A DNA stretch of 64,000 bases, taken from NCBI RefSeq assembly GCF_902459465.1, contig NC_047068.1, forward strand, positions 17,445,195 through 17,509,194, given 5' to 3'. This DNA comes from Asterias rubens (taxonomy: Eukaryota; Echinodermata; Asteroidea; Forcipulatida; Asteriidae). The notes under the pieces are model-generated. The model searched no databases. It saw nothing but the letters and a program-made list of their open reading frames with translations, and was not told the origin of the DNA. Of this stretch, positions 31,508 through 44,100 are shown in pieces (positions within the stretch are counted from its first letter, which is position 1; each line of letters starts with the position of its first letter). The translations under genes were made by a program, and so were the position numbers.

Positions 31508-31602
31508 CTTATACTGGAGAGTACAGCTTTCTCATCCGCTGGTACATGGTCTTGGACATCTTTTGTTGACAGGGTAGATGTCTTTGGAGATGCTAAGCTT
31601 GA
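31508..31602 (-). CDS. Third, diverged copy of the conserved exon
   Basis: Acceptor gagttgcag and donor TAAG/gtgaac. The frame reads SSLASPKTSTLSTKDVQD followed by HVPADEKAVLSSI. It is open throughout despite many substitutions. It lies upstream (minus strand) of the 30,783 exon, so it may be an internal exon duplication of the same gene. Confidence 0.4.
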
Positions 31603-32576
31603 CTGCAACTCAAACATAAAAGTACATAGACCCTTTAATGTATTTAATGGGATTTAGGAGACGTACGCCTTTTGGCGATACTTTTTTTCTTTTTTTTTTA
31701 TTCTCTCATGGGCACCCCACTGTTGTTTTACTTTATTTTCTTAAATCTTTTAATGTGTGTACATGTGCTTGTAAATGTGTTTGCCCGAATAAATATTGTA
31801 ACTAATTGGATCAATTAATATTTTAAAAATATTATCCACTGTCAGTAAATCAGTTGTTCGGTTTAATCGTGTCGTGTTTACCCATTTTAACTTTTAGTCA
31901 CAAATAAATAAAGACAAACATTGAAAGCAGCAACAATAATGCTTGGAGGAACTCATGCACTAAGAGATATCATTGCAGTAATTTAACTCAAAGTGATTAA
32001 ATGTCTAGTCACATCTTCTCCTTATATTGACTGTGAGGGCCTACTACCAAGATTATCCCTGTCTCTTGAGAAAAAAAACAATGATAAAATAAAACACTTG
32101 TTCAAGTATTGATACTAAGAGATAAAAGATCAACAGCAACAACCCCATATTTCACTCACTGCTTTTATTCAGGAGATTGTCTTACCTGTAATTTATCCAA
32201 ATTATACTATCTCAGCCAAACAACAGACTCAAGAGGATAGGCAGCCATCTAAAAGATAAAAATGCAACCTTTTTAAACAATAGTGAACATATTACAAATT
32301 GTTTGCCATCAAATAACTCCAACTCCAAAAATTTCTCCACACACTCAATTAACATTCATAATGCTTGTATTGCCTTTTTGGTGAGTTAAAAAAAACATCT
32401 TTAAAAAATGCAATTTGACAATATTTTTCACCTATCAATGATAAAAAAAAAGAAATCGCATTAAGGAGGCATAAAATGTTAGACCCCATCAAGGCTCACG
32501 GGGGAGCCTTAGTACCCCCAGAAAAACGACAACCCCCACCCCACCACACAAGAAAAAAAAAAACCCAAAAAACAAT
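31603..32576. other. Intron-like stretch of unit 1
   Basis: AT-rich, no exon recognised. Near 31,900-31,980 it carries a diverged copy of the intron-like segment at 30,950-31,020. Confidence 0.3.
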
Positions 32577-32925
32577 ACTGAGTATACAGTGCTAACACAC
32601 ATCGGTGTATGGGAAAAAACCAAAATTTATATTCTTTATCCCCGATGCAAATTTAACATCTATTATATCGTTGCGGTACCCGCTGCCAAAACATAGGATT
32701 CGAACTGCCTCTCGCTGCCGGGCAACCTCGGTAGTCTAGTTGGTAAGACACTGCTCTAGAATTGCAAGGGTCGTGGGTTCGAATCCCACCCGAGTAACAT
32801 GCCTGTGATATTTTTTCACAGGACTCGGGAAAGTACTGAGTATACAGTGCTAACACACATCGGTGTATGGGTAAAAACCAAAATTAATATTCTTTATCCC
32901 CGATGCAAATTTAACATCTATTATA
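32577..32925 (+). mobile_element. tRNA-derived SINE with a second 3' tail copy in front
   Basis: The head at 32,722-32,795 has an A box (tagtctagttggtaagac) and a B box (gggttcgaatccc). The body runs through tactgagtatacagtgctaa to ccccgatgcaaatttaacat and ends at about 32,925. The same tail occurs at 32,577-32,664, just before the head, so two copies sit in tandem with the first lacking its head. A third copy is at 62,712-62,876. Confidence 0.85.
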
Positions 32926-33241
32926 AAAAAACAATAAGTTGTTAATAAATAAAATTTATTCATTAATAAAACAAGAAAAATACAAAATTACATTGTAAAT
33001 TATTATTTTTACTTTGTTCAAGAAATTCAAATGCATTGTTTGTTCAAAATGGCTGTGCGAGTTGGTTTCGTCGTACCAGCCCACGTGTGTTCGAGTTTAC
33101 CGCCGCCGCGGCCCCACAGCACAGACACGGTGAAAGTGAATGAAGTCTCAGACTCAGATTTGCTCAACTTTCACCATTTTAAAAACTCGTATTCACCATA
33201 AAAACTCTTTCAACGGATTCTATAATTTACATTCAACTCAC

Positions 33242-33365
33242 CTCAACTCTTTTGCGGAGGTTTTGTCGACTTATTCTGCCATAAAATGTCACATACTTTT
33301 TAGGAGAAAAGATAACGGGAATCACTTGTTGAAGTCGGCCATTTTCTGTCTGTCGCTCTCGTAAC
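33242..33365 (-). other. Predicted first exon of duplicated unit 1
   Basis: The donor GTTGAG/gtgagt at 33,242 and the sequence around it match the unit 2 counterpart (CTAG/gtgagt at 52,728). Both begin with an ATGGC(C/T)GAC start that stops within a few codons, so the exon is probably untranslated and resembles a YY1-type promoter-proximal ATGGC motif. Transcription start is not determined. Confidence 0.4.
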
Positions 33366-34734
33366 GTATGAGGGCGCCAACCAAAGACAACAATATTTTG
33401 AGGGGTGGTTTTTCTCGTGAAGGATAAGGGGGATGTAAAACAAAGTTTTGACAGATCTATTGTGAAAAACTTTTGTCTTTTCGGTTAAGAGAAAACAAAC
33501 TTATTAGTCTTTCGATTGTTTTGACTTGGATGGGCAAGAAAGAACTATTATTTTCACTTCATGGCGTAAAGAAACAAAATATCATCTTCCCCTCACATTA
33601 CAGTAATTTTGTTAAAACAATTTTTGAAATATAAAAAAATATATACATAATTATATTTATAAAAAATTTAATAAATAAACACAGATATAAGCCTTCCAAG
33701 ATGTCTGATGAGCACATTTTATTCACATGATGCAAATCTGAACAAGTCGTATTACAAAAATAAAATTTAAAAAGATAAACATTTTTAAGGCTGAAGTAAA
33801 ATAATAGTTTACACACAGAAATCAATCTTACTTTGGCAGGGTGTATCTTTTGGTAATTATTCCACACATTTTAGCATAAAAGCTTGGTTAAGAGCACTGG
33901 ATAGCTTTTGATATGAAACATTGTTAGAATTGACCACAGAGAGCATACATGTACTGGTCAATGAAATTGAATACAAAAAGTATACCCTGCCTTTAAATTC
34001 ATGATGAGTTATAAGTTCTTGGCCATATATTGGAATCCACAATTGACCGAAATTAATACAAAGGAAAGATCTTTTTCCTTCACAGTTCACTCAAAATGCT
34101 GTTAAAAACACACCCTAGAAAGGCAATCCACTTACATTACTTTAATACCACTCGATATAAATGAACTTGTAATCTGTCATAAAAATAAAAAAAGTACACT
34201 TGGTTATAGAAAAATACAGTAATTAACAAAGTAAATGTTTCAAAATACTCAAAGCCTTTTACATAAAATTGTCGTTTACAATATTGAACTTCACATGAGA
34301 TTACTTTTTATTATTATTACTGTATATTTATTTCTAGTATTAAAACCTTGGATGCTTATGAGTGAACTTAATCACTGTAGCTCACAAGCTTGAGGAAACC
34401 TGTAAACAAGGGTGGTTGCTCTGCGTACCAGAAAAACAATACAATAAAAAACAAAAATGTTTAAAATACCGCCATTTCAGTAAGACCACAGCGGTTTGTG
34501 ATGAAACAGAGAAAAAAGGAAAGGATCGAACAATTTGCGAGTTAAAATCAAACAGCCAAACAATCCTTGTGGGAACAGGTGCATCAAGTACATCAATTTG
34601 TAGTCGATTGATAGTGATGTTGGCAATTTATACTGGTGAAAACATATTGTGCCTTTTGATCATAGCAAAGTCTGTCCCGAGCCAATATGGCTCATCAGGC
34701 CGGTGTTTATATCGCATTTCATTGGCATTGCACG
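33366..34734. other. Intergenic stretch
   Basis: AT-rich, with no gene seen. It lies between unit 1 and the 3' end of the phospholipase B-like gene. A minus-strand AATAAA candidate (plus 34,327-34,332) may serve that gene. Confidence 0.3.
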
Positions 34735-34975
34735 ACCGGGAATATTTCTATTCCCCCTAGACAGGCTGGATGCCAGTCCATCTCAGGTTACTCCCCAGCT
34801 CTCACTGGTACCCATTTTTACTCCTGGGTGGAGAGATGCAATTATGTTTACTGAAGGACACAAGTGTCCAGACTTTGACTGAACATGATGCCAGGGTTCG
34901 AACCCATATTCCATAAATTACAGAGTTTGAGTCCACTGTTCTAGAACGCTTGGCCGCGACATGTCCCCAGGCCTT
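34735..34975 (-). mobile_element. tRNA-Leu-like SINE
   Basis: The minus strand reads catgtcgcggccaagcgttc and gggttcgaaccctggcatca, a diverged tRNA-like head. It is similar in layout to 17,795-18,085. Confidence 0.6.
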
Positions 34976-35150
34976 GAAATAACTTGTAGCACCCGCTGTG
35001 GTACCCTGTGCTTTTGCTTTGGTGCTCTTTGCAAAGTTCGATACAAATTAACATTTTCCTCAAAGAAGTAACCTTTACTAGATAAAAATTACTGTGCCCC
35101 TTTCAGACCCAAGTTCAACGCCTGGACTACACTTCGATCATAACTACTTT

Positions 35151-38100
35151 TTACAAGCTCGGCTTCATCAGCACAACATCAAAGTTATAAGATTCTGGGA
35201 GTCCTATATGACTTATATTAAACTCCATGGTCCATTTGAAAATGGGAAGTCCATGGCTGGTTGTAGGTCCATTTATAGCAAGTGCCGACATCGTCTCTGA
35301 CATGCCTAGATTAGTTGCCTGTAAAAAAGAACAGATCAATTAAAGACCAACCATTATCGATCGAATTAACTGGCCAATCCAAGCACAGGATTTGATTCCT
35401 ACTCAAAGAAATAACACTGGTATAAGACTGAAATAACCCTAAAGAAACAGATATTATATATATCGAAATTTAAGGCAGATGGCTCATTGATTTGTCTCTT
35501 AGCTTAAACTTAGTGACGGCATCAATATGATGCACTACAAAGAGACAATACATCTAAACTACAGAAAATCAGGCAACTCTCCTAACAAGAAAGTGAGAAA
35601 CATAATAACATTGACAAATATCAATCTGGAGAACAACATTATTATTAAAACAACACTTGTTCACAAAAGCACAAGTACGGCTCATCACACTTGTGTCAAT
35701 TAGTGTGTAATTAAACTGAATGGATGTGCAGTCAATCTGCCTCAGCAGCCCTACTGGTTTTGTGCATGGCCCAATCAAATCCACTGTTTGGAAAAGGAAT
35801 TGCATGGAGATAACAGGTGTGAGTTGTGACAAAAAAGATCTTTTATTTTTGCCCCTTTTTTGATAATTGTAGTTTTCCCATGAAAGAGGCGAAAGGCAGG
35901 ATCACAAACTACCAGGGCAACCTGATCTCTAAACTTGAATGGGTAGGATTTGAAACTTTGCATGGTGGAACTAAAGTAAAGCTTTTCGGTAATGCCTTGT
36001 CTGATAATCTTTTTCTATGCGTTGGGGTGGTTCTGAAAAGAACCGTTGGTTTCAACTCGACATTCTGATCAGTATGCTCTGATCGACTTCTGGATTTTTA
36101 AAGGATTGGAATTTCCGAATGGAACAAATCTTTAAAAACAGAATACCTTTGTATCAGTGCAGCCACCATCAAAAGGAGCTGATGGTTCTAGATCATAACG
36201 AGAACAGATGGTGAAGGCTGGATTCTTTTCAGAGTAGGGATCATGGAGATAGTCTGTAAGAGCAGCAAAATATTACAGTGTTAACATCAACTTTGAGATC
36301 GAACAAAAAAAATTGACAGGAGTGGGATTTGAACCTACAGCCTCACAACAAACCTCACAAAAACACACAATGTTGGTTGGGCACAACCAGGGTACCTGTT
36401 TGGGGTCACGCCTTTAATAATAATTTGGAAAGCTTATCATCCTAAAGCCTGGTTCATACTTTATGCGAATGCAAATGGGAAGCGAATTTGACATGAATTT
36501 GACGTCACAAACCTCCTGTCACAGCGGATATTCGCAACTCTGCGCATTATTCGTCGCGAATTTGTGACTTCAACATTTGCTTCACATTCGTAATGAACCA
36601 GCTTTACTTGCAGCTAAGAGCTGAATTGCCAAGGCCCCGGCTACAACGTGTTCGAGAAGCAGGCATGCAAGGGCACCTTTGACAGCAAGCCACATCAACA
36701 CAGTATGACCACGGAGCACAGCCAGAGATCGAAGGATGGCCTTGAAACCCTTGTGACACAGTAGAGAACCAAAGAACAACTCAACTCACCGATAGCCCCG
36801 TCTGAGAATCAAACCTGGATCACCTTGATGAGAGGCGAGCGCTTTACACACAAGCCAACCATGCCCACACTATAAGTTTTGCTTCTTAGTGAATTCCCCT
36901 GCAGTATCCCAAAAGTGTTTTTATATCTACCCGGCTATTAAAACTGTATTATTATTGAAACTTGTGTATACATGTACATACTATTGCCTGTATGAGATTT
37001 TGTTACTGTGGAAACAAAATAATCTTTGAAACCTTGAAAAAAATTCACCATGATAGCCTATGCATGCAGCAGGAATGAACACCCCATGTGCACAAACAGA
37101 GTACCATGGTTTAACTCAAGCTACCATGCATGCGTGCAAGAGGATAGGTAATCAACTTATGCACTACCAATTCCATGCTAGCTGTGCAGATATCAGTGAG
37201 ACGGAGGATAAACAATGTTGACCTTTGACACCCCAAAAAATGAAGAGTCTGTGACAAGGGCAGTTGGTTTGTGCGCCGTTTTAAAGGTCCTGTTTGAGTT
37301 TGACTAACATCCATGGTCAAGACAACCGGCACCCGAGTCCAAGGACCCCAGTTTGCCTTTGTCGAGTGAAAAGGGTTTTAAATCTCCTTACAAGGAATGT
37401 GTAGGAATTGAAGAAACAATTGACTTGAAAGGCAAGACTACTCACCATTGTATCTCATGACATTCATCAAGGAGTCCATATCTTTGACGTTTCCGTTGTC
37501 TCGTCTGAATATCTCGGCCCTTGGCGTCAGCTGATAGGAGTATAAATTGCCCTTTTTAGCCTTCATGGCAGGGTAGCCACTCAAAGTGTAGATCTCCTCA
37601 TAGAATGGTACATTGTATGATGGCCAATAACCTGGATAATAATTATGATAATAATAATAACAACAAGTTCAGGGGTGCGTTTTGGCGGTCATAACCAATC
37701 TAACAGTTTTGGTTCAATTTGCTTTTGTTGTCGAACACACTTTTGTTACGACCTTCTTCAGGACACAATATAACCAGGGCCCAATTTCATCGCTAACCGC
37801 CAAATTCTTTGCTTACAGTCACCATTCTCTGAACTGCTCTAGCCTTGTAAGCGTAGAATGCCTATGACGGCTTAGACTCCAGACTCTGTCCTCTCATCTG
37901 AAGCCCTAAGCGCGTACGCAAAGCATGCACACCATTATCAAAACAACCGCAGGGCCTAGCTAGCCTGAGTTGAATCCAAAGCGGAAGCCGTGGTTTCGAA
38001 AAAGGGCCTAAGTGTTCAATCAAGTTGATGACATCACCAACCTGCTCGAAGTATTGCTGTCTGGTCCCCCGTCTTCACCAGTCCTGGGATCTGCTCAACA

Positions 38101-41100
38101 ACAGTCAGTGTCCCGTCAAGCAATTCACCTGATATACGCTTTTTGTCTATAACCATGTACTGATTGTTGTACGTTCCTGAAGAAAAAGAAAAAAAATAAG
38201 ATACAATTAGTACCTTCTTGGTCCAGTAACCCACATTTACACTGACCACACTTTTGTCCTAACTACTTTACTCTTATTGGATCCTAGCCACCCATTTTGT
38301 AAATTACCAACTTTGATTGGCTTTACATTTTATTTTCCCCATTTTTTCTGGATGCCTTCTAACAGTTTTTTTGCTCCTCGCTGTTGCTATAAATGGACAT
38401 ATGTTTTTGTATGACATGTATGAGCTTGTTTTTGCCTCTGACGAAGGTCTGGTTTGGATCAAAAGGTAAGGCCATCTTCCCCACTAGTTTTGCAAAACAC
38501 CTGTATAGTCTATACCATTATTGTTTGGATTGATAGGCTTTTCAGTCACAGTGTATAAAGTCACAGTGGTTGAGTACACTTTATTAATCCACGGCCAGCT
38601 CAAAATTTGTGTTTTTTCTCACCTTTTACACCTTTATCTCCCGCCGCCACCCCCTTTCTCTCTTTTATCCTTTCCCATTCTGCCCTCATCGTCTTTTCCA
38701 AAATTAATTAGGTATATAGAGCTTGAACCAACCATTCTTCTTTTCTTAGAATAGTAACTGATAATTTCTGAGGGTGGTATCTTTCCTCGCCTTCCACCTC
38801 TAGGACTCCGGTGCGAATCACGCCGAGGCACTGTGTGGATAGGGTTTTCTCACAACTAAACTAAAACTAACTTCTGTGTCTTCTCCCATTGGGCTCTTGG
38901 CTAGTACAGTGATTAAAGGAACACGTTGCCTTGGATCAGACGAGTTGGTCTATATAAAGCGTTTGTAACCGTTTTATATAAAATGCATATGGTTGAAAAA
39001 ATGTTTTAAAAGTAAAATACAATGATCCACACAAATTTGCCTCGAAATCGCGTGGTTTTCTTTTTACTGTGCGAACTAACACGGTCGGCCATATATGTGA
39101 GTAAAAAATTTGACTCCTATAAATGGACGACCGTGTTAGTCGACGAGGTAAAAGGAAAACCATGCAATTGTCAAGTTATGTTTGTGTGGATCATTGTATT
39201 CTACTTTTACAACATCTTTCTACCCGGTTGCAAAAGCTTTTCAAAGACCAACTCGACCGATCCAAGGCAACGTGTTCCTTTAAGTGTGAGTCTTAGCTTT
39301 ACAACCAGAACAAATGGAAAGAAATGAAATTAAATGACTCAACTTACACATTGATACCAACAAGAAATAATATTCACCAGAATTGTCCGTAGGGACTTTG
39401 GGTAGCCAACTCCAGCTTCATTCAGATGATAAAATGTTTTGTTAAAAGTGCATAATCTGCAAACTGACAGAATTATGGATGTTTTGGGCAACATAGTCTA
39501 CTAGTGATTAAATACATAGATTAGACCCTGCTGGTGGCCCTTAAATCTAGCATTGTATTCAAGCTAGATAGAAAGGGTTCAACGACATTGGAAAACATGT
39601 CCTCAATATATGCAGTACACATTAAGACTTTACAGGGTAAATCTAGTGCTCTAGGGATCGTGCACACTCTTCGTTTGTAAGCAATAGAAAATCACCTGGT
39701 ACAAGACGTAATATGGTTGTCTTTACATGGCAACTTTATTTGCTGAGCAGGGTTGAGCGGTCTATTTCAACAAACCCCAAGCTCTGGTGTTGTCAGCAGC
39801 AGAGTGTGGGTTCGATATCCTGTCATGACACTTGTGCCCTTCAGCAAGGCACTTAACCATAACTGTTTTGTAATAAGTTGGGAAGGTAGTGCATTCGGCT
39901 CCTCCTATACGGATGATACCCATGTGCACATCCTTACAGAATTCGAAGGGGATAACCCTGCCTGTTACAGCCCCTGGAGTTGGCAATGTGCCCCTGGTCC
40001 CAGTTAAGTGTAGCCTTCTTTGGCCGTCGATGGCCTTGTGATGTTAGGCAATCTCTCATAGTATATTTATTTGTTTACATGGAATACACAGTCAAGACGT
40101 AATGTAAGAGAACAATGCGACGGAAGCATCTGCAAGCCCAAATTTAATTTGATGGCGTCTATTGGGAATTATCAACAACAGGCATGTATACTTCACTTTT
40201 GAAACGGCAAGGGCACCAAGGCTTTTTCTCCTTGGTAAAGGCCACCCTACGAGCAAAAAATTTAAATTTACACTAGAGCATTTCAAGGGCACCAGTGCAA
40301 TGAACAGGGAGCACTGATGAGGCAATGGCCTTTGTTACCTATGTGAAATCAGGCCTGCTATAGGAGCAGTGCACTGTTTGGTTTGGGTGTATACACACAA
40401 ACTTACCCAAACCAGGTAGTGTCATAATATTGTGTCCACCATATTGAAATAGCTTATATAGACTCCGCTTGAACTGAACTGAACTGCACTAGATTGATTT
40501 AGATTGAAATAAATTAATTTGACTCACCAGAATTATACCTGCCTACAATCTGCCCCCATTGGGAGCCGCTATTGGCCATTAGGTTAGCTACCCTGACTCG
40601 TACCCAGGCAGGCAGGGTGTATGGCGTCACCAAGTCGTAAAGAGTCTGGTTGAAGACATTATTGGTAGTTTGTAACATTACCATGCTGCTGCTCAGTAAA
40701 TAAAAATCATCTAATGATTCCAGCATCCCTGGGGGGTCAAAAACAAATGCCAAGTTTTAAAGAGTTAAAAAGCAGGACAGTTCTTTCAGAAACTCTCCCA
40801 AAACCCAAACATCTACTCCGCGGCAGTAGAATATGTAGCAGGACTAGTTTTCTTTAGGCACTGGACACTATTGGTAATTACTTCTGGTGTTAACTTACTT
40901 AGTAACGAGCAAATGAATTCCGAGAAACGGCTCCCTCTGATGTAGTGTAGTTTTTGAGAAAGAAATTATTTCTCAATAAAACATTTGAATTGAATTCGAG
41001 ACCTCAGCTGCAAGGTCTCGAATTCAAGCATCTGAAAGTTTATAACTTGTGCGTCAAGGTTTTTTTTTTCATCCATTAACCTCTCGCATTTTCGACAACC

Positions 41101-44100
41101 AATTGAGTTCAACTTTTCAAAGGTTTAATATTTTATGAATATGTTGAGATACAACAAGTTAAAAGACTGGTCTTTACCAAAGGTGCCCAGTGCCTTTAAG
41201 AACAAAATCAACCTTGCAAGTTAGACAAAAAACACGGTGTTACCGCCAACCAAATATACCTCACCATGCAATGCCTCATAACAAAACCCATTTACAGCAC
41301 CTTGTAATAAACCATTACATGGTTCTAATACAGAGGAATTGGTAAAGCGTAGTTCCACAATACCTTAAAGGAAAATACTGATTGTTAAAGCGCCTTGAGT
41401 GTCACTAAGTGATGGTTATGATCACTTTATAAGAAGCCGTTATTATTATTATTTCATCTTTTTGTAACAGAGTGGAAAGCAGATAGAGTTGGGGAAGGAA
41501 GAGGAGGAAGGAAAGAGCTGAAGTATAGTGTGGTGGCAGGGGTAGAGTGGGGATGCAATGTGGGGAGGGAGACCTCAGATACTGTTAAAATGTTACCTAA
41601 TTATATATTTGGTTTGCGTAACACCATGTGCGTATCTGCTTGCCGGGTAGATTTTGTTCTTTAAAGAACTGTCTTGCTATATATTCTACTACCGCTGAGT
41701 AGATTTTTCAGGATACTTCTCAGTTCTAAAAAGAACTGTCCTGCTTTTTTACTATTACCTGGGCGGAAGGTAGAAAATCAGTGCTCTGATTGGTTCCTTG
41801 GTTGGCTCAGGGCTATTGTGTGGGTTGCCCATTGTGTGGGAGAGCCCTGAGGCGTGTCAGTAGACTGTGGGTTGTCAGGGGAGGAGGGTGGTATAGGATG
41901 GTATGCCAAATACTGCTTATGAAATAACAGATATCTTGTATTGTTATGATTATAAATGCCAAATTGTTGTAAGACAGTTTTTTGGTAAACAATTTTTATC
42001 TATCTAGCTATAGGCTTACCAACAGATGCTAATCAACAATAGAGAAAATATGGAATAAAATACATTGCCCATTTGGAATAACAAACAGGAATGGCAACAA
42101 GGAAAATTCAATCAAGAAGAGAGGGTTGAAAAAGTCAAATGCAGCTCTATCAAGAAATACCTGTGTCCCCCCCTAAATGGCAGGTGTTTTTTATTAGATT
42201 TTATTACAGTAATTACCTGGGTAACTAGAAAAGGACATTCTCTTGGCTGCAGCATAACTGAAGGTTAAATCAAAGCTGTAGTGTTTGTAGATACGTAGCA
42301 TGGCGCTATAAGTAAACCAAGATGAATGTGACATTAGGACGTCTTCAAATCCCGGGAGAGCCTGTAAGTAAAATGGGCACATATTAACTTGGGTTACCTT
42401 AATTGAAAACACAATTGAAAATATACAATTGAAAAGTACTTACAGACTCAAATAGTGACATTGAGAATGGTTTACTTTCTTGGTCATCGAAGTTGCAAGT
42501 GAATTATGAAAGAAAAACACCCTTGTTGCACAAATTTTTATGCTTTCAGATGCCTAAAAAAGGCTTCAGGCCTAAAGAGTTTTCATATTTGAGTAACAAA
42601 TTACCTCTTTCTCAAAAACAAAGTTGCTTCAAAAGGAGCTGTTTCTCACAATGTTTATAATACCAATAGCTCTCCATTGCACATACCAAGTCAGTTTTTT
42701 ATGCTAACAATTATTTTGAGTATGTACCAAAAGTGTCCAGTGCCTTTAATTTTGAGCCCTGACAAGTCACCTATGTAGTAGTTTGACTCACCTTTATAAG
42801 AGCTGAGCAGTGGTTGTTTAGTCCATAAAATCTATTCTTGCTCTCTGACTTAGGATCATCTTTCTCCGAGTTAGGGAAGCTGGATGGATCCAGTGCATGC
42901 TGAAGGTCTAGTACATCTCCAAGATTGTTTAGAAAAGACAATGCTAGCAAGTCCAAGGACTGTGAAGAGATCAAGAAGAACAAATGATTAGAAATCACAT
43001 GCTTGAATAATGATTGTATTCATTATTATTTTGATTGGTTCGTTGAGTTATCGTTGCACTTTTGTTGAGGTCAAATAAACAATAATCATCATTATCGGTT
43101 AGCATCATGCATTTCTGCATCGGCTGCCTGACTTGTGAGACGCTTCCAAATAGACCGGTCTTGAGCTGCCAGTTCTGCCTCCTCCACAGACCACCCAGTG
43201 CCCAATAAATAATAATAATAACAATAATAATAATAACACAAACTCTCATGAGGGATTAACTAACCCTTCCTCAATCAATAACACAGATAAGGTACCTCAA
43301 CAACCAAATTGTTGAATTTGTGGTGGTTTGTTTGATCCCCACAAGACATCCACTAGAGCTCCATGTGACATATGTAACTGCTTGGAGTCGATGCAAGGGA
43401 TGCAATGGACAGTGCCAAGTGGAGGAGAGCCATAGAGCCCTTATTCACGCAATTCCCCCAAATTATACTGCACAGAGTCACTGTAAAAAATACCAAAGTG
43501 AAGTTGTTAAGAAGATTAGACTTAAAACATAATCAAAATGGATTCCTGACCAAATAATAGCTTTACCTTATTTTGGTAGGGTACCAGGTTGTAGCCAGCG
43601 ACAAGCCCATCAAACTGGGCAATAATGAGGCCAACTCCTTGCCAAAATGGATCACTCTGTTTCTTGTCTATCATCTGGCGGGTCCACTTGTCTTGCTTTT
43701 TCAAGAAGCTGGACAACATCGTCTTAAATTCTGCGGATTGACTCTCAATAAAAAACTTGGCCATGTTGACGTAACTCTGGTATATGCGCCTGAAGTAAGA
43801 TGGACATACATGTATACATTCAATGTTACTTTGTTTTATAAACCACTTTGGATAGGTATTCCAATTTTTGTTTATGTGTGGTATCATTTCTCAGAGCATG
43901 GGGTGTCATTGCCGAGTGGATGAGAGCGCTGAACTCAAGCTCTGGTGTTTCTGTTCAGCAGATCGAGAGTCCTGGACGTGACACTGCTCTCCACCCAGGG
44001 TTAAATAGGTACCTGTGAGGGCAAAGACAGTTCTTGTGATTGATTTAGCTTAGTAGTGCATACTCTGCACGGAGGATGGTGTTTGGAATGATTTGAGGCC

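Noticed and set aside
32722-32795. A functional tRNA gene
   Set aside because: A and B boxes are present, but the head is followed by the same body and tail as at 62,712-62,876 and the acceptor stem is poor, so it is a SINE.
34362-34760. 132-aa + strand frame
   Set aside because: Its end lies in a tRNA-like SINE and the start has no support; probably chance.
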